From NCBI GenBank assembly GCA_027486835.1, contig JAIXOJ010000186.1:1-40510 (forward strand): 40,510 nucleotides of DNA, written 5' to 3'. Source of the stretch: Chitinophagaceae bacterium. Lineage in GTDB: Bacteria > Bacteroidota > Bacteroidia > Chitinophagales > Chitinophagaceae. Each line of letters begins with the position of its first letter. The first letter of the stretch is position 1. The position numbers and the translations under genes are program-made. Below are positions 17,139 to 25,229 of the stretch, piece after piece. The notes under the pieces are model-generated. The model made no database searches and was not told the DNA's origin. It saw only the letters and a list, made by a program, of their open reading frames with translations.

Positions 17139-18686
17139 TTAATCTATGGTCTTTAAGTTAAGTGTATGATTGGTTACATAAATCGGTGATTTAGTGGTAA
17201 TGAATTTCACCTTTTTAAGTTCTATATCGCTCGCATAATCGGATACAAATCCAGATTCTGACTCAATAACCATGTTTTGAAAATATAAATGATTAACGGG
17301 CATTTCTGGCAAACCAGTTATTTGAACGCCTGTTTTTGCTCCTTTGCAGATGATATTTTCTAGGTGAAATCCTGAAAAATTGGGTACTTTATCTTTCAAT
17401 TTATTGCTAGCTTCTTCATTAGCGGTACCAACTGGTACGTCATTATAATAAGTGTCAAATAAAATGGCCGCACCTAATATATTGGTCATAAAAATGTCTT
17501 TAATAAAAATATCCTTTACCAAACCACCTTTACCAATATTGCTTTTAACGCGGATGCCAATGTCTGAACCTATGAAATTGCAATCTGCTACGTAAATGTT
17601 TTTCATACCACCGTCTGTATTGCTGCCAATTACAAAGCCTCCATGTGCATGGTAAACGGTGCAGCCCGCTATCAATATGTTTTGCAGGTTTGCTTCTGCA
17701 TTGGGTTCGCCTTTGCTACCACTGCTGCTTTTCATGCAAATGCCGTCGTCGCCAGCACTCACATTGCATTTATAAATCACTACGTTTTTGCAAGCACTAA
17801 TATCTATTGCATCTCCATTTTGAGCATACCATTCATTAAAGACAGATACACCTCGCATGGTTAAGTTAGTACACCGGCTAGGGTAAAAAACAAACTTAGG
17901 TGAGTTTCTAAGTGTAATATTTTCAACAAGTACATTTTCACAATCAACAAACATTACCATGTAAGGGCGCATAAACTCCCTAGCAGGAATATAATCTGCG
18001 GCTTCTGGTTTGGGCTTGTCCTTTTTTAATTGCTTTAGGTATGCCTCACCTTCCATAGCTTCTTTATTTGGCCACCAAACAGATCCATCTTTGCTTAGTA
18101 CACCACCTTTTGCCAACTGCTCGTTCCATTGAGCATTGGTGAATTTCATTTTTTTTATAGGCCGCCAACTTTCTCCAGCACCATCAATAATGCCTTCGCC
18201 TGTGATGGCAATATTTTTTAGACTATATCCATAGATGGGCGATGCTACTGTGTAACTACCACTAGTATTAGACGCTTTAATTATGGGGTATTGATTATGG
18301 TCGCTGGTAAATTGAACCAACCCGCCTTTTTCAACATGTAGGTTAACATTGCTTTGCATTTGTATAGGGCCAGTTAGCCACAAACCAGCTGGAACTAATA
18401 CCATACCGCCACCTGCTTTTACACAAGCTTCTATTGCTTTCGCAAATGCTGTTGTGTTAAGTGTTTGACCATCACTCACTGCACCAAAATCTTTGATAGA
18501 AAAGGTTTTGGTAAATAGAGTTGGTTCCACTACTGTAGGCATTTTAAACGGTGCTTGTGCGGTATAATAGGCAATATCCTTTTGCTGTGCTTGCACAATA
18601 AATGCATTAAAGACAGCGCAAAAGAAAAATAAAACATGGGTTAGGCGGGTAATACCAGTAGAAAAACTAGTGGGAAATGATGACAT
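17139..18686 (-). CDS. GH28 polygalacturonase-like (exo-type) enzyme
   Basis: A 515-residue secreted GH28 protein, the first gene of the presumed pectin operon. The reading frame is open back to 18830, but the start at 18686 puts a normal signal peptide first (THVLFFFCAVFNAFIVQAQ, ending near 35). Motifs numbered from this start: NGDAID (290-295), AGDDGICMKS (311-320) with the catalytic Asp pair, HAHGGFVIGS (346-355) as the GHG-like motif with its His, and IRVKS (378-382) in place of RIK. All the canonical catalytic residues are therefore present, unlike the next gene. Larger loops (the 170-235 insertion) resemble exo-acting bacterial enzymes. It should hydrolyse galacturonan ends in the periplasm or outside. 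Specificity is inferred. Confidence 0.9.
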   Translation of the reverse strand: MSSFPTSFSTGITRLTHVLFFFCAVFNAFIVQAQQKDIAYYTAQAPFKMPTVVEPTLFTKTFSIKDFGAVSDGQTLNTTAFAKAIEACVKAGGGMVLVPAGLWLTGPIQMQSNVNLHVEKGGLVQFTSDHNQYPIIKASNTSGSYTVASPIYGYSLKNIAITGEGIIDGAGESWRPIKKMKFTNAQWNEQLAKGGVLSKDGSVWWPNKEAMEGEAYLKQLKKDKPKPEAADYIPAREFMRPYMVMFVDCENVLVENITLRNSPKFVFYPSRCTNLTMRGVSVFNEWYAQNGDAIDISACKNVVIYKCNVSAGDDGICMKSSSGSKGEPNAEANLQNILIAGCTVYHAHGGFVIGSNTDGGMKNIYVADCNFIGSDIGIRVKSNIGKGGLVKDIFIKDIFMTNILGAAILFDTYYNDVPVGTANEEASNKLKDKVPNFSGFHLENIICKGAKTGVQITGLPEMPVNHLYFQNMVIESESGFVSDYASDIELKKVKFITTKSPIYVTNHTLNLKTID

Positions 18687-19097
18687 AAAAGCAATTTTTT
18701 TTACACACAAGATTAAGCAAATAATCAGGCAAGTTTGAGTTAACCTATAATTAATTCTACGCAATCGATACCAAGATTTCTTACTATGAATCTCGTAGAT
18801 GATGATATTTTGGGCGTTGTGTTTAATCAATGTTGGGAATATTTTCTAGTAGTAAACTCAAAAATTTTGGTGCTTTAAGTAAAATATCAACTGTTAGGAT
18901 ATCAGTCCAAGTAGCAATTTCACAGTGTTGTACGTAGAAGGCGCAGAGAGCCACTGAGCGATTTATTTCTGTGTTATTTATGTGTAATTAATAATTAGTC
19001 AGACAGCGACATTAGGTGTTGTTGTCAAAGTAAATTCAGCAATTAATAGTTAGTTATAATGCACTTTTCTCTATTTAGCCACTGAATGGAGTCGTAT
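18687..19097. other. Spacer upstream of the pectin operon
   Basis: No gene seen. The stretch near 18928-18977 (gcagagagccactgagcgat and what follows) looks like a decayed copy of a dispersed 'cgcagag...ctctgtg' intergenic phrase common in related genomes. That reading is from general impression and was not tested. Promoter elements of the operon should lie near 18690-18830 but were not recognised. Confidence 0.35.
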
Positions 19098-19133
19098 TGT
19101 TGTAGCGACGCGATTAATCGCGTCGCTACAACA
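19098..19133. repeat. Perfect 36-bp palindrome (REP-like)
   Basis: All 18 base pairs match: tgttgtagcgacgcgatt followed by its exact reverse complement, with no loop. GACGCGATTAATCGCGTC at the centre is a type of dispersed palindrome seen in Bacteroidota and cyanobacteria. It is not followed by a T-run and lies next to, but apart from, the terminator at 19144-19172. Confidence 0.9.
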
Positions 19134-19135
19134 CG

Positions 19136-19172
19136 CAAAAAAAACACTTACCAATTTGTACTTGGTAAGTGT
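19136..19172 (-). terminator. Intrinsic terminator of the outer-membrane protein gene
   Basis: An 11-bp perfect stem (acacttaccaa with ttggtaagtgt) around seven bases at 19144-19172. Read on the minus strand it is followed by eight T (19136-19143 region). It lies about 28 bp after the stop of the minus-strand gene that ends at 19201. Confidence 0.85.
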
Positions 19173-19200
19173 GTAAGTAAAAAAATGGAATAGGGTTAGA

Positions 19201-19710
19201 TTAAAATTTGAAGGTGATGCCTAATTTACCACCGTTAAAGGCGTTGCCTCCACCAAATTCCAAATTAAAGCCAAAGTGATTGGATATAAAATAACGACCA
19301 CCAAGTTGGGCACCAAGGCCAAGACTGGAATGTCCATCGCCATTGTAGCCAGAAGGGGATGACCATGACACGTAGCCAACATTGATTCCGCCATAAAAAT
19401 CGCAACGAGGAGGCAGCGCTAACACCCGGTTGAAATGGTAGTTAAGGTTGCCTGATATGCCGGTAATATTATGGTCGTAATAATAGTTCCGCCAATTTTC
19501 ACGATACCTCCGATTGGAAATTTCTAGTCCAAGCGTAAGGTCTTTTGCCACGCCAAAATCTAGTCCAGCATACAGAGGTGCTCCCCAAGACGATATACCT
19601 ACCCCTACATTTAATTGTGCCTTGCCATGTTCTAAAGAACCTTGACCGAAAGAGGTATTACTGAAACAACTACCCATACTAAGGGCTAGGATTACGATTA
19701 ACTTTTTCAT
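19201..19710 (-). CDS. Outer-membrane beta-barrel protein
   Basis: A 169-residue secreted protein with a clear signal peptide (KKLIVILALSMGSCF, cleaved near SFGQ, residue 20-23). The rest alternates polar and non-polar residues with many Gly and aromatic residues (LNVGVGIS, YAGLDFGVA, LTLGLEIS, FYGGINVGYVSW, FGFNLEFGGGNAF) and ends in LGITFKF, with a terminal Phe typical of proteins folded by BamA. This fits a small eight-stranded barrel of the OmpW/opacity type. No function is known. It stands alone, with its own terminator. Confidence 0.8.
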   Translation of the reverse strand: MKKLIVILALSMGSCFSNTSFGQGSLEHGKAQLNVGVGISSWGAPLYAGLDFGVAKDLTLGLEISNRRYRENWRNYYYDHNITGISGNLNYHFNRVLALPPRCDFYGGINVGYVSWSSPSGYNGDGHSSLGLGAQLGGRYFISNHFGFNLEFGGGNAFNGGKLGITFKF

Positions 19711-20187
19711 ATAATGAATGTTGAATTTGTTGATAAAAAATGCGTAGAAACTTTTGGTTTACTATAAATAGTCTAGTATTAGGATAATGGTTAGGGTTGG
19801 CTAGGGAGGAATAATACAAGTAATAATATCCTTTTTTGGGAAACTCACTTTTTTTATAAAGTGTAGTGGGCATAAATAGGACTTTATTGTTAAAGCGGTA
19901 ATGTTAGACATGGACATTTATGGAAAGATAGGGAATTAAAACACCAATGTAAGTTTTAATTTGTTTTGGGAAACGAATATGTTATCACTTGATACAGGTT
20001 AAGTATGCTTTTGTACTGGGTAAAAAGTGCTTTTTATACAAGAAAAGACGTAAATAACCATTTTTTAGAACGAAATAGATGTTTTATAGAACCTTGGTTG
20101 TGTATTTGGAGCACATTGGGCAAATAAATGTAGTCAGCTTTTAGTTTGGTATAGGTGATTCTAAAGTTGGGAAAGAATCAATGACTA
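19711..20187. other. Gene-free stretch before the repeat arrays
   Basis: AT-rich sequence with no convincing ORF, hairpin or RNA gene. The region 19711-21321 as a whole carries no gene, only the two arrays listed separately. Bases 20569-20787 between the arrays also show nothing. Confidence 0.5.
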
Positions 20188-20568
20188 TGTGGGTATACAT
20201 CGCTTCAACTATGGACAACCATTTTTCATAGTTGGGTATACAACGTTTCGTCTCCGGACAACAATTTTTCATAGTTGGGTATACATCGTTTCATCTCTGG
20301 ACAACAGTTTTTCATAGTTGGGTAAACATCGTTTCATCTCCGGACAACAATTTTTCATAGTTGGGTATACAACGTTTCATCTCTGGACAACAATTTTTCA
20401 TAGTTGGGTATACATCGTTTCATCTCTGGACAACAATTTTTCATAGTTGGGTATACATCGTTTCATCTCTGGAAAGCAATTTTTCATAGTTAGGTATACA
20501 ACGTTTCATCTCTGGACAACAATTTTTCAAAGTTGGGTTTACAACGTTTCATCTCTGGAAAGCAAGGA
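20188..20568. repeat. 43-bp tandem repeat array, 9 copies
   Basis: Units of 43 bp start near 20188, 20231, 20274, 20317, 20360, 20403, 20446, 20489 and 20532 (last one shortened). The consensus begins gttgggtatacatcgtttc, then atctctggacaacaa, then a T5 run and cata. The first unit is the most diverged. Because 43 is not a multiple of three and each frame meets stops, the array is not coding. Each unit carries the palindrome GTATAC and one T5 tract, so T tracts recur every 43 bp, about four helical turns. Confidence 0.93.
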
Positions 20569-20787
20569 TTTATGCTTGGTTATCAAAATCTTTATAATTG
20601 CGGAGGTAACTGGTTTATAAATATTTTCCAATTAGGAAGTTGAGTATCTGCCTTTTTAGGTTTCTAACCCAATTAATGCGATTAGTCGTATGAAATTTTT
20701 TTGTGCAGTTGAGAAGTTCTAAGGTATCCTTTCATTTTGTCGCACCTATTTTAGAATAGTTTCCATTTGCCCGTTTATTCAATAATT

Positions 20788-21198
20788 ATATGCTAGCAGA
20801 TTACCAGACTCTCGCTGATTTGGCGAGTATATGCTAGGAAGTTACCAGACCCTGGCCGATTTGGGGAGTATATGCAAGGAAGTTACCAGACTTTTGCCGA
20901 TTTTGCGAGTATATGCTAGGAAGTTACCAGATCCTCGCCGAAATGGCGAGTATATGCTAGGAAGTTACCAGACCCTCGCCGAAATGGCGAGTATATGCTA
21001 GGAAGTTACCAGACCCTCGCTGATTTGGCGAGTATATGCTAGGAACTTACCAGACCCTTGCTGATTTGGCTAGCCTCTGGGATGAAGCTACCAACCAGCA
21101 GCGGGTTTGGCGAGCCCCTGGGATGGAAATTCAAGAAACCGTTCAATTTGATGAGCCAATGGTATGGAGATACCAGATACCCGCTCAATCAAATGTGC
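20788..21198. repeat. 41-bp tandem repeat array with hairpins, 7 clear plus about 3 decayed copies
   Basis: Clear units start at 20788, 20829, 20870, 20911, 20952, 20993 and 21034 (atatgctaggaagttaccag, then accctcgccgaaatggcgag and t). Units 8 and 9 (21075-21115, 21116-21156) keep exactly 41 bp but share only scattered matches such as taccag and tttggcgag, and a tenth at about 21157-21198 is one base longer. Units at 20911 and 20952 carry a perfect hairpin, CTCGCC-GAAAT-GGCGAG. The other clear copies are imperfect. An ORF can be drawn through 21036-21317, but it rests on the decayed units and is not credible. Confidence 0.92.
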
Positions 21199-21321
21199 CT
21201 ATGTTAGCAAGATGTGAGGCATCAACTCATTCGAAGTTAGCCATATTGTTAGCCATTCGTCTGTGTTCCTATTATTTATTCCCAATGGCTAACCATTACA
21301 TTCGCCCCTCAAATTAGTAGT

Positions 21322-21813
21322 ATGACCCCTCAAGAAGCAAGTCGATCCATTAGAAAAAGATTATTAATCGCTACCACTTTTTTAATGTTAATCCTTGTTT
21401 TTTTGTTGTATTTGGGTGAATCTGGGGGTACGTTTAATGTATCAATTGTACATTTTTTTGGAAGTTTATTCACCATTCAAGGAGTGGTTTTTGTGATTGT
21501 ATTATACGTTATAACTTATTTTTTTGCTAGCATAGCAGGGGCTAAAGTGCTTGAAGATAAGCGACAATCGCTGCACGTTGCAGTTAAGTATTCCATTTTT
21601 ACTGCACTTATTATTTCAGTTGATGCACTCGCAACTACGATGTTCATTCATCATAATTGGAATTTTATTGCAGCAAAAACATGGTTTCAAGTTTACTTCT
21701 ACGATTTGTTTGCAAAATCCGCTTTTGCTTTTTTCATTGTTTGGCTTTGGGCAACAGATAAGGTTGGAAGGTTAGCCCACTCAAAAAATAAAGCAGTTAA
21801 GGAATTGGAATAA
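21322..21813 (+). CDS. Hypothetical four-helix membrane protein
   Basis: A 163-residue protein that I do not recognise. Four hydrophobic segments are visible at about 15-31 (LIATTFLMLILVFLLYL), 43-71 (around FTIQGVVFVIVLYVIT), 88-108 (YSIFTALIISVDAL) and 125-143 (LFAKSAFAFFIVWLW). The N-terminus (QEASRSIRKR) and the C-terminus (HSKNKAVKELE) are charged and probably cytoplasmic. The gene follows the 41-bp array and is followed at once by a 94-bp inverted-repeat element and a terminator. No partner gene is close by. Confidence 0.7.
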   Translation: MTPQEASRSIRKRLLIATTFLMLILVFLLYLGESGGTFNVSIVHFFGSLFTIQGVVFVIVLYVITYFFASIAGAKVLEDKRQSLHVAVKYSIFTALIISVDALATTMFIHHNWNFIAAKTWFQVYFYDLFAKSAFAFFIVWLWATDKVGRLAHSKNKAVKELE

Positions 21814-21815
21814 TG

Positions 21816-21909
21816 GGGTGCATAAAAGTTTTTCGCAGTTATTAGTTTAACCTCACCCCAACCCCGCTCCGAAAGGCGAGGGGCAGAACGAAAAAATTTT
21901 TATGCACCC
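21816..21909. repeat. MITE-like 94-bp inverted-repeat element
   Basis: The left end gggtgcataaaagtttttcg (21816-21835) is the near-exact reverse complement of the right end at 21889-21909 (cgaaaaaatttttatgcacc and c), differing by one substitution and one A/T in the run. The middle holds the dispersed motif aacctcaccccaaccccgct...cgagggg (21850-21882), also found in inverted form inside the 113-bp repeats near 2053 and 2163. The element starts two bases after the stop codon of the preceding gene. It encodes nothing and could fold into one long hairpin. Confidence 0.72.
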
Positions 21910-21933
21910 GAATATTGATAAGAATTCACATAA

Positions 21934-21973
21934 AAAAAGGCGACAACAAGTTATACTTTGTTTTCGCCTTTTT
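21934..21973 (+). terminator. Intrinsic terminator after the four-helix membrane protein
   Basis: The stem aaaaaggcga/tcgccttttt, extended by aacaa/ttgtt after one bulge, ends in five T. It may serve both strands, since the flank on the minus side is also an A/T run and a minus-strand gene ends at 22142. Confidence 0.8.
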
Positions 21974-22141
21974 CATTGAATAGCATATGCCAATATTTTT
22001 CCAACTTCAATTTTTTTTCGTGAGCAATTTTTTTTTACGCTCACTGGCTAAAGCTTGTTTCTTGAGATTAAATTAAGTTGTTTGATTAGAACCCCAGCTA
22101 TTTCTTTAAGAAAATGAACCTCAATAGACAACAACCTTCTT

Positions 22142-22558
22142 TTATGGTTCCAAATGGCAGGGTTGGTTCTTTTTTGGACCACCGCCATCTGTTTTGGTTT
22201 TGCAAGAGGCTGGCAATTTTTTGTAGGCTGAAGGTTCTGGGCTGGTGGTGTCGGCATAAAATCCAGCATTATTCATTGCAACACGAATTTCATCAGGACT
22301 CACACGGTCTGGTAGATATTGTAATTTTATTTCCCCCGCCAACAAATTAAATATCCATTTTAAAAGTCCATTATCCATATTTGCCCTGTTTTCACGAGTC
22401 AAATAAGATTCTAATCTTTCTTTACATTCCCAACAGTGAAGGTTTTCCGATTTTATGGATACCCATTGCGATTTGGCCGCCATTACCTGAGCATTAGCAG
22501 AAAAATTGCCGCAAATGGTGAAAACAAAGAATAATGGTAAACTGAATATTTTTTTCAT
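22142..22558 (-). CDS. Secreted HMA-like protein with CxxC motif
   Basis: A 138-residue protein with a signal peptide (KIFSLPLFFVFTICG, cleavage near ANAQ, residue 21-24). Residues about 30-105 follow the pattern of a heavy-metal-associated fold: WVSIKSENLHCWECKERLE with C42 and C45, a strand GEIKLQYLP near the middle, then SPDEIRVAMNNAGF. The C-terminus has two more Cys (PASCK and QPCHLEP). In HMA domains the CxxC pair binds Cu(I), Zn or similar ions. Being exported, this one might bind or deliver a metal in the periplasm, or act through disulfides. No transporter is adjacent. Domain match is from pattern only. Confidence 0.65.
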   Translation of the reverse strand: MKKIFSLPLFFVFTICGNFSANAQVMAAKSQWVSIKSENLHCWECKERLESYLTRENRANMDNGLLKWIFNLLAGEIKLQYLPDRVSPDEIRVAMNNAGFYADTTSPEPSAYKKLPASCKTKTDGGGPKKNQPCHLEP

Positions 22559-22699
22559 TTTTGTGAATAATTTATTTCAATGCTAAAAAAGTAGCGTAAA
22601 AAACTGGATGGAATACCGATGATTTAATGTAATTAGTGCGATAATAATTTTACCAACCTTGGCGAAAGTAGAAAGGGCTCAATAACATTTCTTATCGTA

Positions 22700-23329
22700 T
22701 TAAACGCCCCAAGAGGCTGGATTTTTACTCCATTCCCTCAGTGTTTCTTCTGATTCTGCGGTGACAATACCCTTTTCTATGCCTAAACTAATAAGCGTAT
22801 CATAATCACTAAGAGCTACAAAGGGGATTCCTGCATTTTTAAACGCTGTAGCCGCTGTGCTGAATCCATATTCAAATAGGCATACCACAGCCTCTACTTC
22901 CATTCCGGCATCTTTTAGTACCTCTACCACTTGCAGGCTACTTTTGCCTGTTGAAATTAAATCTTCAATTACTACAACTTTTTGCCCCACTGTCCAGTGA
23001 CCTTCAATTTGATTGCCCAAACCATGTTCTTTTGGTTTTGGTCTTACATATATATAAGGTAGTTTCAGTTGGTCGGCGGCAATTGCCCCCCAAGCTATGC
23101 CCGCTGTGGCAACCCCAGCTAAGGCTTCCGCATCGGGAAATTCACTAAAGAGGACACTACACAATTCACTCTTGATAAAATCCCTGATAAAGGGAAACGA
23201 TAGAATTTTTCTGTTGTCGCAATAAATAGGGCTTTTCCAGCCGCTTGCCCAGGTAAATGGCTTATCTGGGCTAAATTTTACCGCATTAATTTGCAGTAAT
23301 TTCTCTGCAATGGCTTTTTTATTCGTCAT
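22700..23329 (-). CDS. pyrE: Orotate phosphoribosyltransferase
   Basis: A 209-residue enzyme joining orotate and PRPP to give orotidine monophosphate in pyrimidine synthesis. I choose the ATG at 23329 (MTNKKAIAEKLLQ). An upstream in-frame ATG at 23362 would overlap the divergent promoter region. The PRPP-binding motif VVVIEDLISTGKSS is complete. Also present are the N-terminal FTWASGWKSPIYCDNR orotate-binding segment, GVATAGIAWGA, and PYIYVRPKPKEHGLGNQIEG with the catalytic flexible loop. Length is normal. The gene is divergent from the Nudix gene, with about 80 bp between the starts. Confidence 0.95.
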   Translation of the reverse strand: MTNKKAIAEKLLQINAVKFSPDKPFTWASGWKSPIYCDNRKILSFPFIRDFIKSELCSVLFSEFPDAEALAGVATAGIAWGAIAADQLKLPYIYVRPKPKEHGLGNQIEGHWTVGQKVVVIEDLISTGKSSLQVVEVLKDAGMEVEAVVCLFEYGFSTAATAFKNAGIPFVALSDYDTLISLGIEKGIVTAESEETLREWSKNPASWGV

Positions 23330-23409
23330 GGAACGAAAGTAATGCGTATTTTGGCAACTCAAAATTGATTGACCGAAAAAAAGAATTGCTTTTTGTTAAA
23401 TTTTAGGAT

Positions 23410-23835
23410 ATGGATAAACCTGTAATAGTTGCCGCTGGCGGGCTGGTATTGAATGAAAGAAACGAATTGTTAATGATCTATCGATTAAACAAATGGGATT
23501 TACCAAAAGGAAAGCTAGATGATGGCGAAACAATTGAGCATTGTGCTGTGAGGGAGGTGATGGAAGAAACGGGTTTAAACAATGTACAACTTGGCGCATT
23601 TATTGGAAAAACGCAGCACGAGTATTATGACAAATATTTGCACAGCGACGCCATAAAAGAAAGTCATTGGTACTTGATGAAAGCAATAGGTGAGCAGTCG
23701 TTGACACCGCAAACTGAAGAAGATATCACCGAAATTGCTTGGGTAAAGCCAGAGACCATTCCGCAGCTTTTGGAAAATAGCTATGGAAACATTCAGTACA
23801 TTATTGAACAATACTTAGGACCTACTGCCAATTAA
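23410..23835 (+). CDS. Nudix hydrolase
   Basis: A 141-residue single-domain Nudix protein. The Nudix box is complete: G34 then E40, R48-E49, E52-E53 and G55 (GKLDDGE ... REVMEETGL), which binds the metal and cleaves a nucleoside-diphosphate-linked compound. The N-terminus (KPVIVAAGGLVLNERNELL) is the usual first strand. Substrate cannot be told from the sequence. The distance from pyrE is short and the genes are divergent. A strong terminator follows at 23933-23984. Confidence 0.92.
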   Translation: MDKPVIVAAGGLVLNERNELLMIYRLNKWDLPKGKLDDGETIEHCAVREVMEETGLNNVQLGAFIGKTQHEYYDKYLHSDAIKESHWYLMKAIGEQSLTPQTEEDITEIAWVKPETIPQLLENSYGNIQYIIEQYLGPTAN

Positions 23836-23932
23836 TGAGTACTTCTTATTTTGGGTCTGGGATTGAGTAAGTATTCTAAATGAAATGTCCGCAATTGGAA
23901 ATTTCAATGTTTAATTTTCAATTCAAACGCTA

Positions 23933-23984
23933 AAAAAAAGGAACGCAATGGGTAGTTATTAGTACCTATTGCGTTCCTTTTTTT
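23933..23984. terminator. Bidirectional terminator between Nudix gene and holA
   Basis: A long stem: aaaaaaaggaacgcaat pairs exactly with attgcgttccttttttt, extended by gggta/tacct with one G-T pair, around a loop of eight bases. It has a run of seven A on the left and seven T on the right, so it can end transcription from both convergent genes. Confidence 0.92.
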
Positions 23985-24077
23985 GTTTTAGTGATTTTGT
24001 AAAATACATCTATAGTTTTAAAGTTTAGTAAAAAAAAATTTACTATACACAACATAGAGCCGAAACCTCGCATATTA

Positions 24078-25088
24078 TTACACGGACATGGCTTTCACAA
24101 TTAGTTCCTTCATCAATTCACTGTCTGAAATAGGAGGGGTGCCAATACCAACACTCTTTAAATTATAATCGTGAATGAGGAGCAAGATTCCTTCAATACC
24201 TTGCTGGCCATAGTTTTTTGTGGCTTGTAAATAATCTTTAACAAAATAGGGATTAACACCAATTTGGGCTACAATATTTTTTTCATCATTACTGCCAACT
24301 CCAAAAACCATATAAGCCTTACTGAAAAAATTATAAAGGGATGCCAGCGTTACTTGGATAGGTGCTACTTTAGGATTGGATGCGAAATATTCATTGATAC
24401 GAATGGCTTTTAAATAATTTTTCTTGGCAAAAGCGTCTTGCAATTCAAACGTGTTGTATTCTTTGCTAACGCCAATGTATTTTTCAATATCATCCTCGGT
24501 AATGCTTTTGCGACCATTGAGGTTAATGGCTAATTTTTCTACTTCATTTTGCAAACGGCTTAAGTCGTTGCCAATATGATCTACTAATAATAATATTGTT
24601 TTCTGGCTCGCAGTAAGCCCGTGTTTCTGTAGCATTTGGGAGGTCCAAGCAGGCAATTGGTTATCGTACATCCTTTTTGTACTCACCAGCTCGCATTTTT
24701 GTTTCACCAGTTTTGCAAATTTTGTTTTGCCATCAAGTTTTTTATCCTTGTAGCAAACAACCAAAACAGTAGAAGCCAATGGGTTGGTTATATAGTTCTC
24801 CAGCATTTGAATGTCTTTCATAAACTGGGCTTCCTTTAGAATAACCACCTGCCTATCGGCAAACATTGGATATCGTTTGCAAGCATTTACTAATTCCGCC
24901 CATTGTACATCTCTCCCATAATAAACCGATAAATTAAAGCTTGCTTCACTTTCAGGTAATATATGTTGCTCGGCATATTGGGCAATTTCGTCGATATAAT
25001 AGGGTTCTTCTCCCTCTAGCCAATAAACAGGTTTAAATTGTTTATTCTTTAATTCTGAAATGATTTTTTCCGATGACATACGCTTCAA
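24078..25088 (-). CDS. holA: DNA polymerase III subunit delta
   Basis: A 336-residue protein of the clamp-loader delta family, which opens the beta sliding clamp during replication. The N-terminal pattern is that of the family: FKPVYWLEGEEPYYIDEIAQ, then RYPMFADRQVVILKEAQ (the conserved F...K..V.L.EA block near 72-88), TVLVVCYKDKKLDGKTK, and the middle-domain LLLVDHIGNDLSRLQNEVEKL, which matches the conserved G.DL..L..EL.KL. The C-terminal helical domain follows. Met1 (MKRMSSEK) and Met4 are both possible starts. Length matches the family. Confidence 0.92.
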   Translation of the reverse strand: MKRMSSEKIISELKNKQFKPVYWLEGEEPYYIDEIAQYAEQHILPESEASFNLSVYYGRDVQWAELVNACKRYPMFADRQVVILKEAQFMKDIQMLENYITNPLASTVLVVCYKDKKLDGKTKFAKLVKQKCELVSTKRMYDNQLPAWTSQMLQKHGLTASQKTILLLVDHIGNDLSRLQNEVEKLAINLNGRKSITEDDIEKYIGVSKEYNTFELQDAFAKKNYLKAIRINEYFASNPKVAPIQVTLASLYNFFSKAYMVFGVGSNDEKNIVAQIGVNPYFVKDYLQATKNYGQQGIEGILLLIHDYNLKSVGIGTPPISDSELMKELIVKAMSV

Positions 25089-25229
25089 ATGTAAGTGAAG
25101 GTATTACCCTGCATAAAAAAATACTTTCCACCGTTTTTTGACAATTTGTGTAAAACAGGCTTGTGTTGAATTTTCTGACAAATACGCCTTCCATTTTATG
25201 GTTTTATTTAGAGCTTTTATATTCTTAAT

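Noticed and set aside
18687-18830. N-terminal extension of the first GH28 protein
   Set aside because: The extra 48 residues come before a normal signal peptide and include a second unrelated hydrophobic stretch. The internal Met at 18686 is a better start.
20188-21198. Possible CRISPR array
   Set aside because: The units are directly joined with no unique spacers, the unit lengths are 43 and 41 bp throughout, and there are no cas genes in the window.
21036-21317. 93-codon ORF over the end of the 41-bp array
   Set aside because: It begins inside a repeat unit, runs through decayed units and chance sequence, and has no domain or signal pattern.
23330-23345. Bacteroidota -7 promoter element for pyrE (TACTTTCG on the minus strand)
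   Set aside because: It is a one-mismatch match only five bases before the start codon, which would require a leaderless mRNA. This is too weak to list without transcript data.
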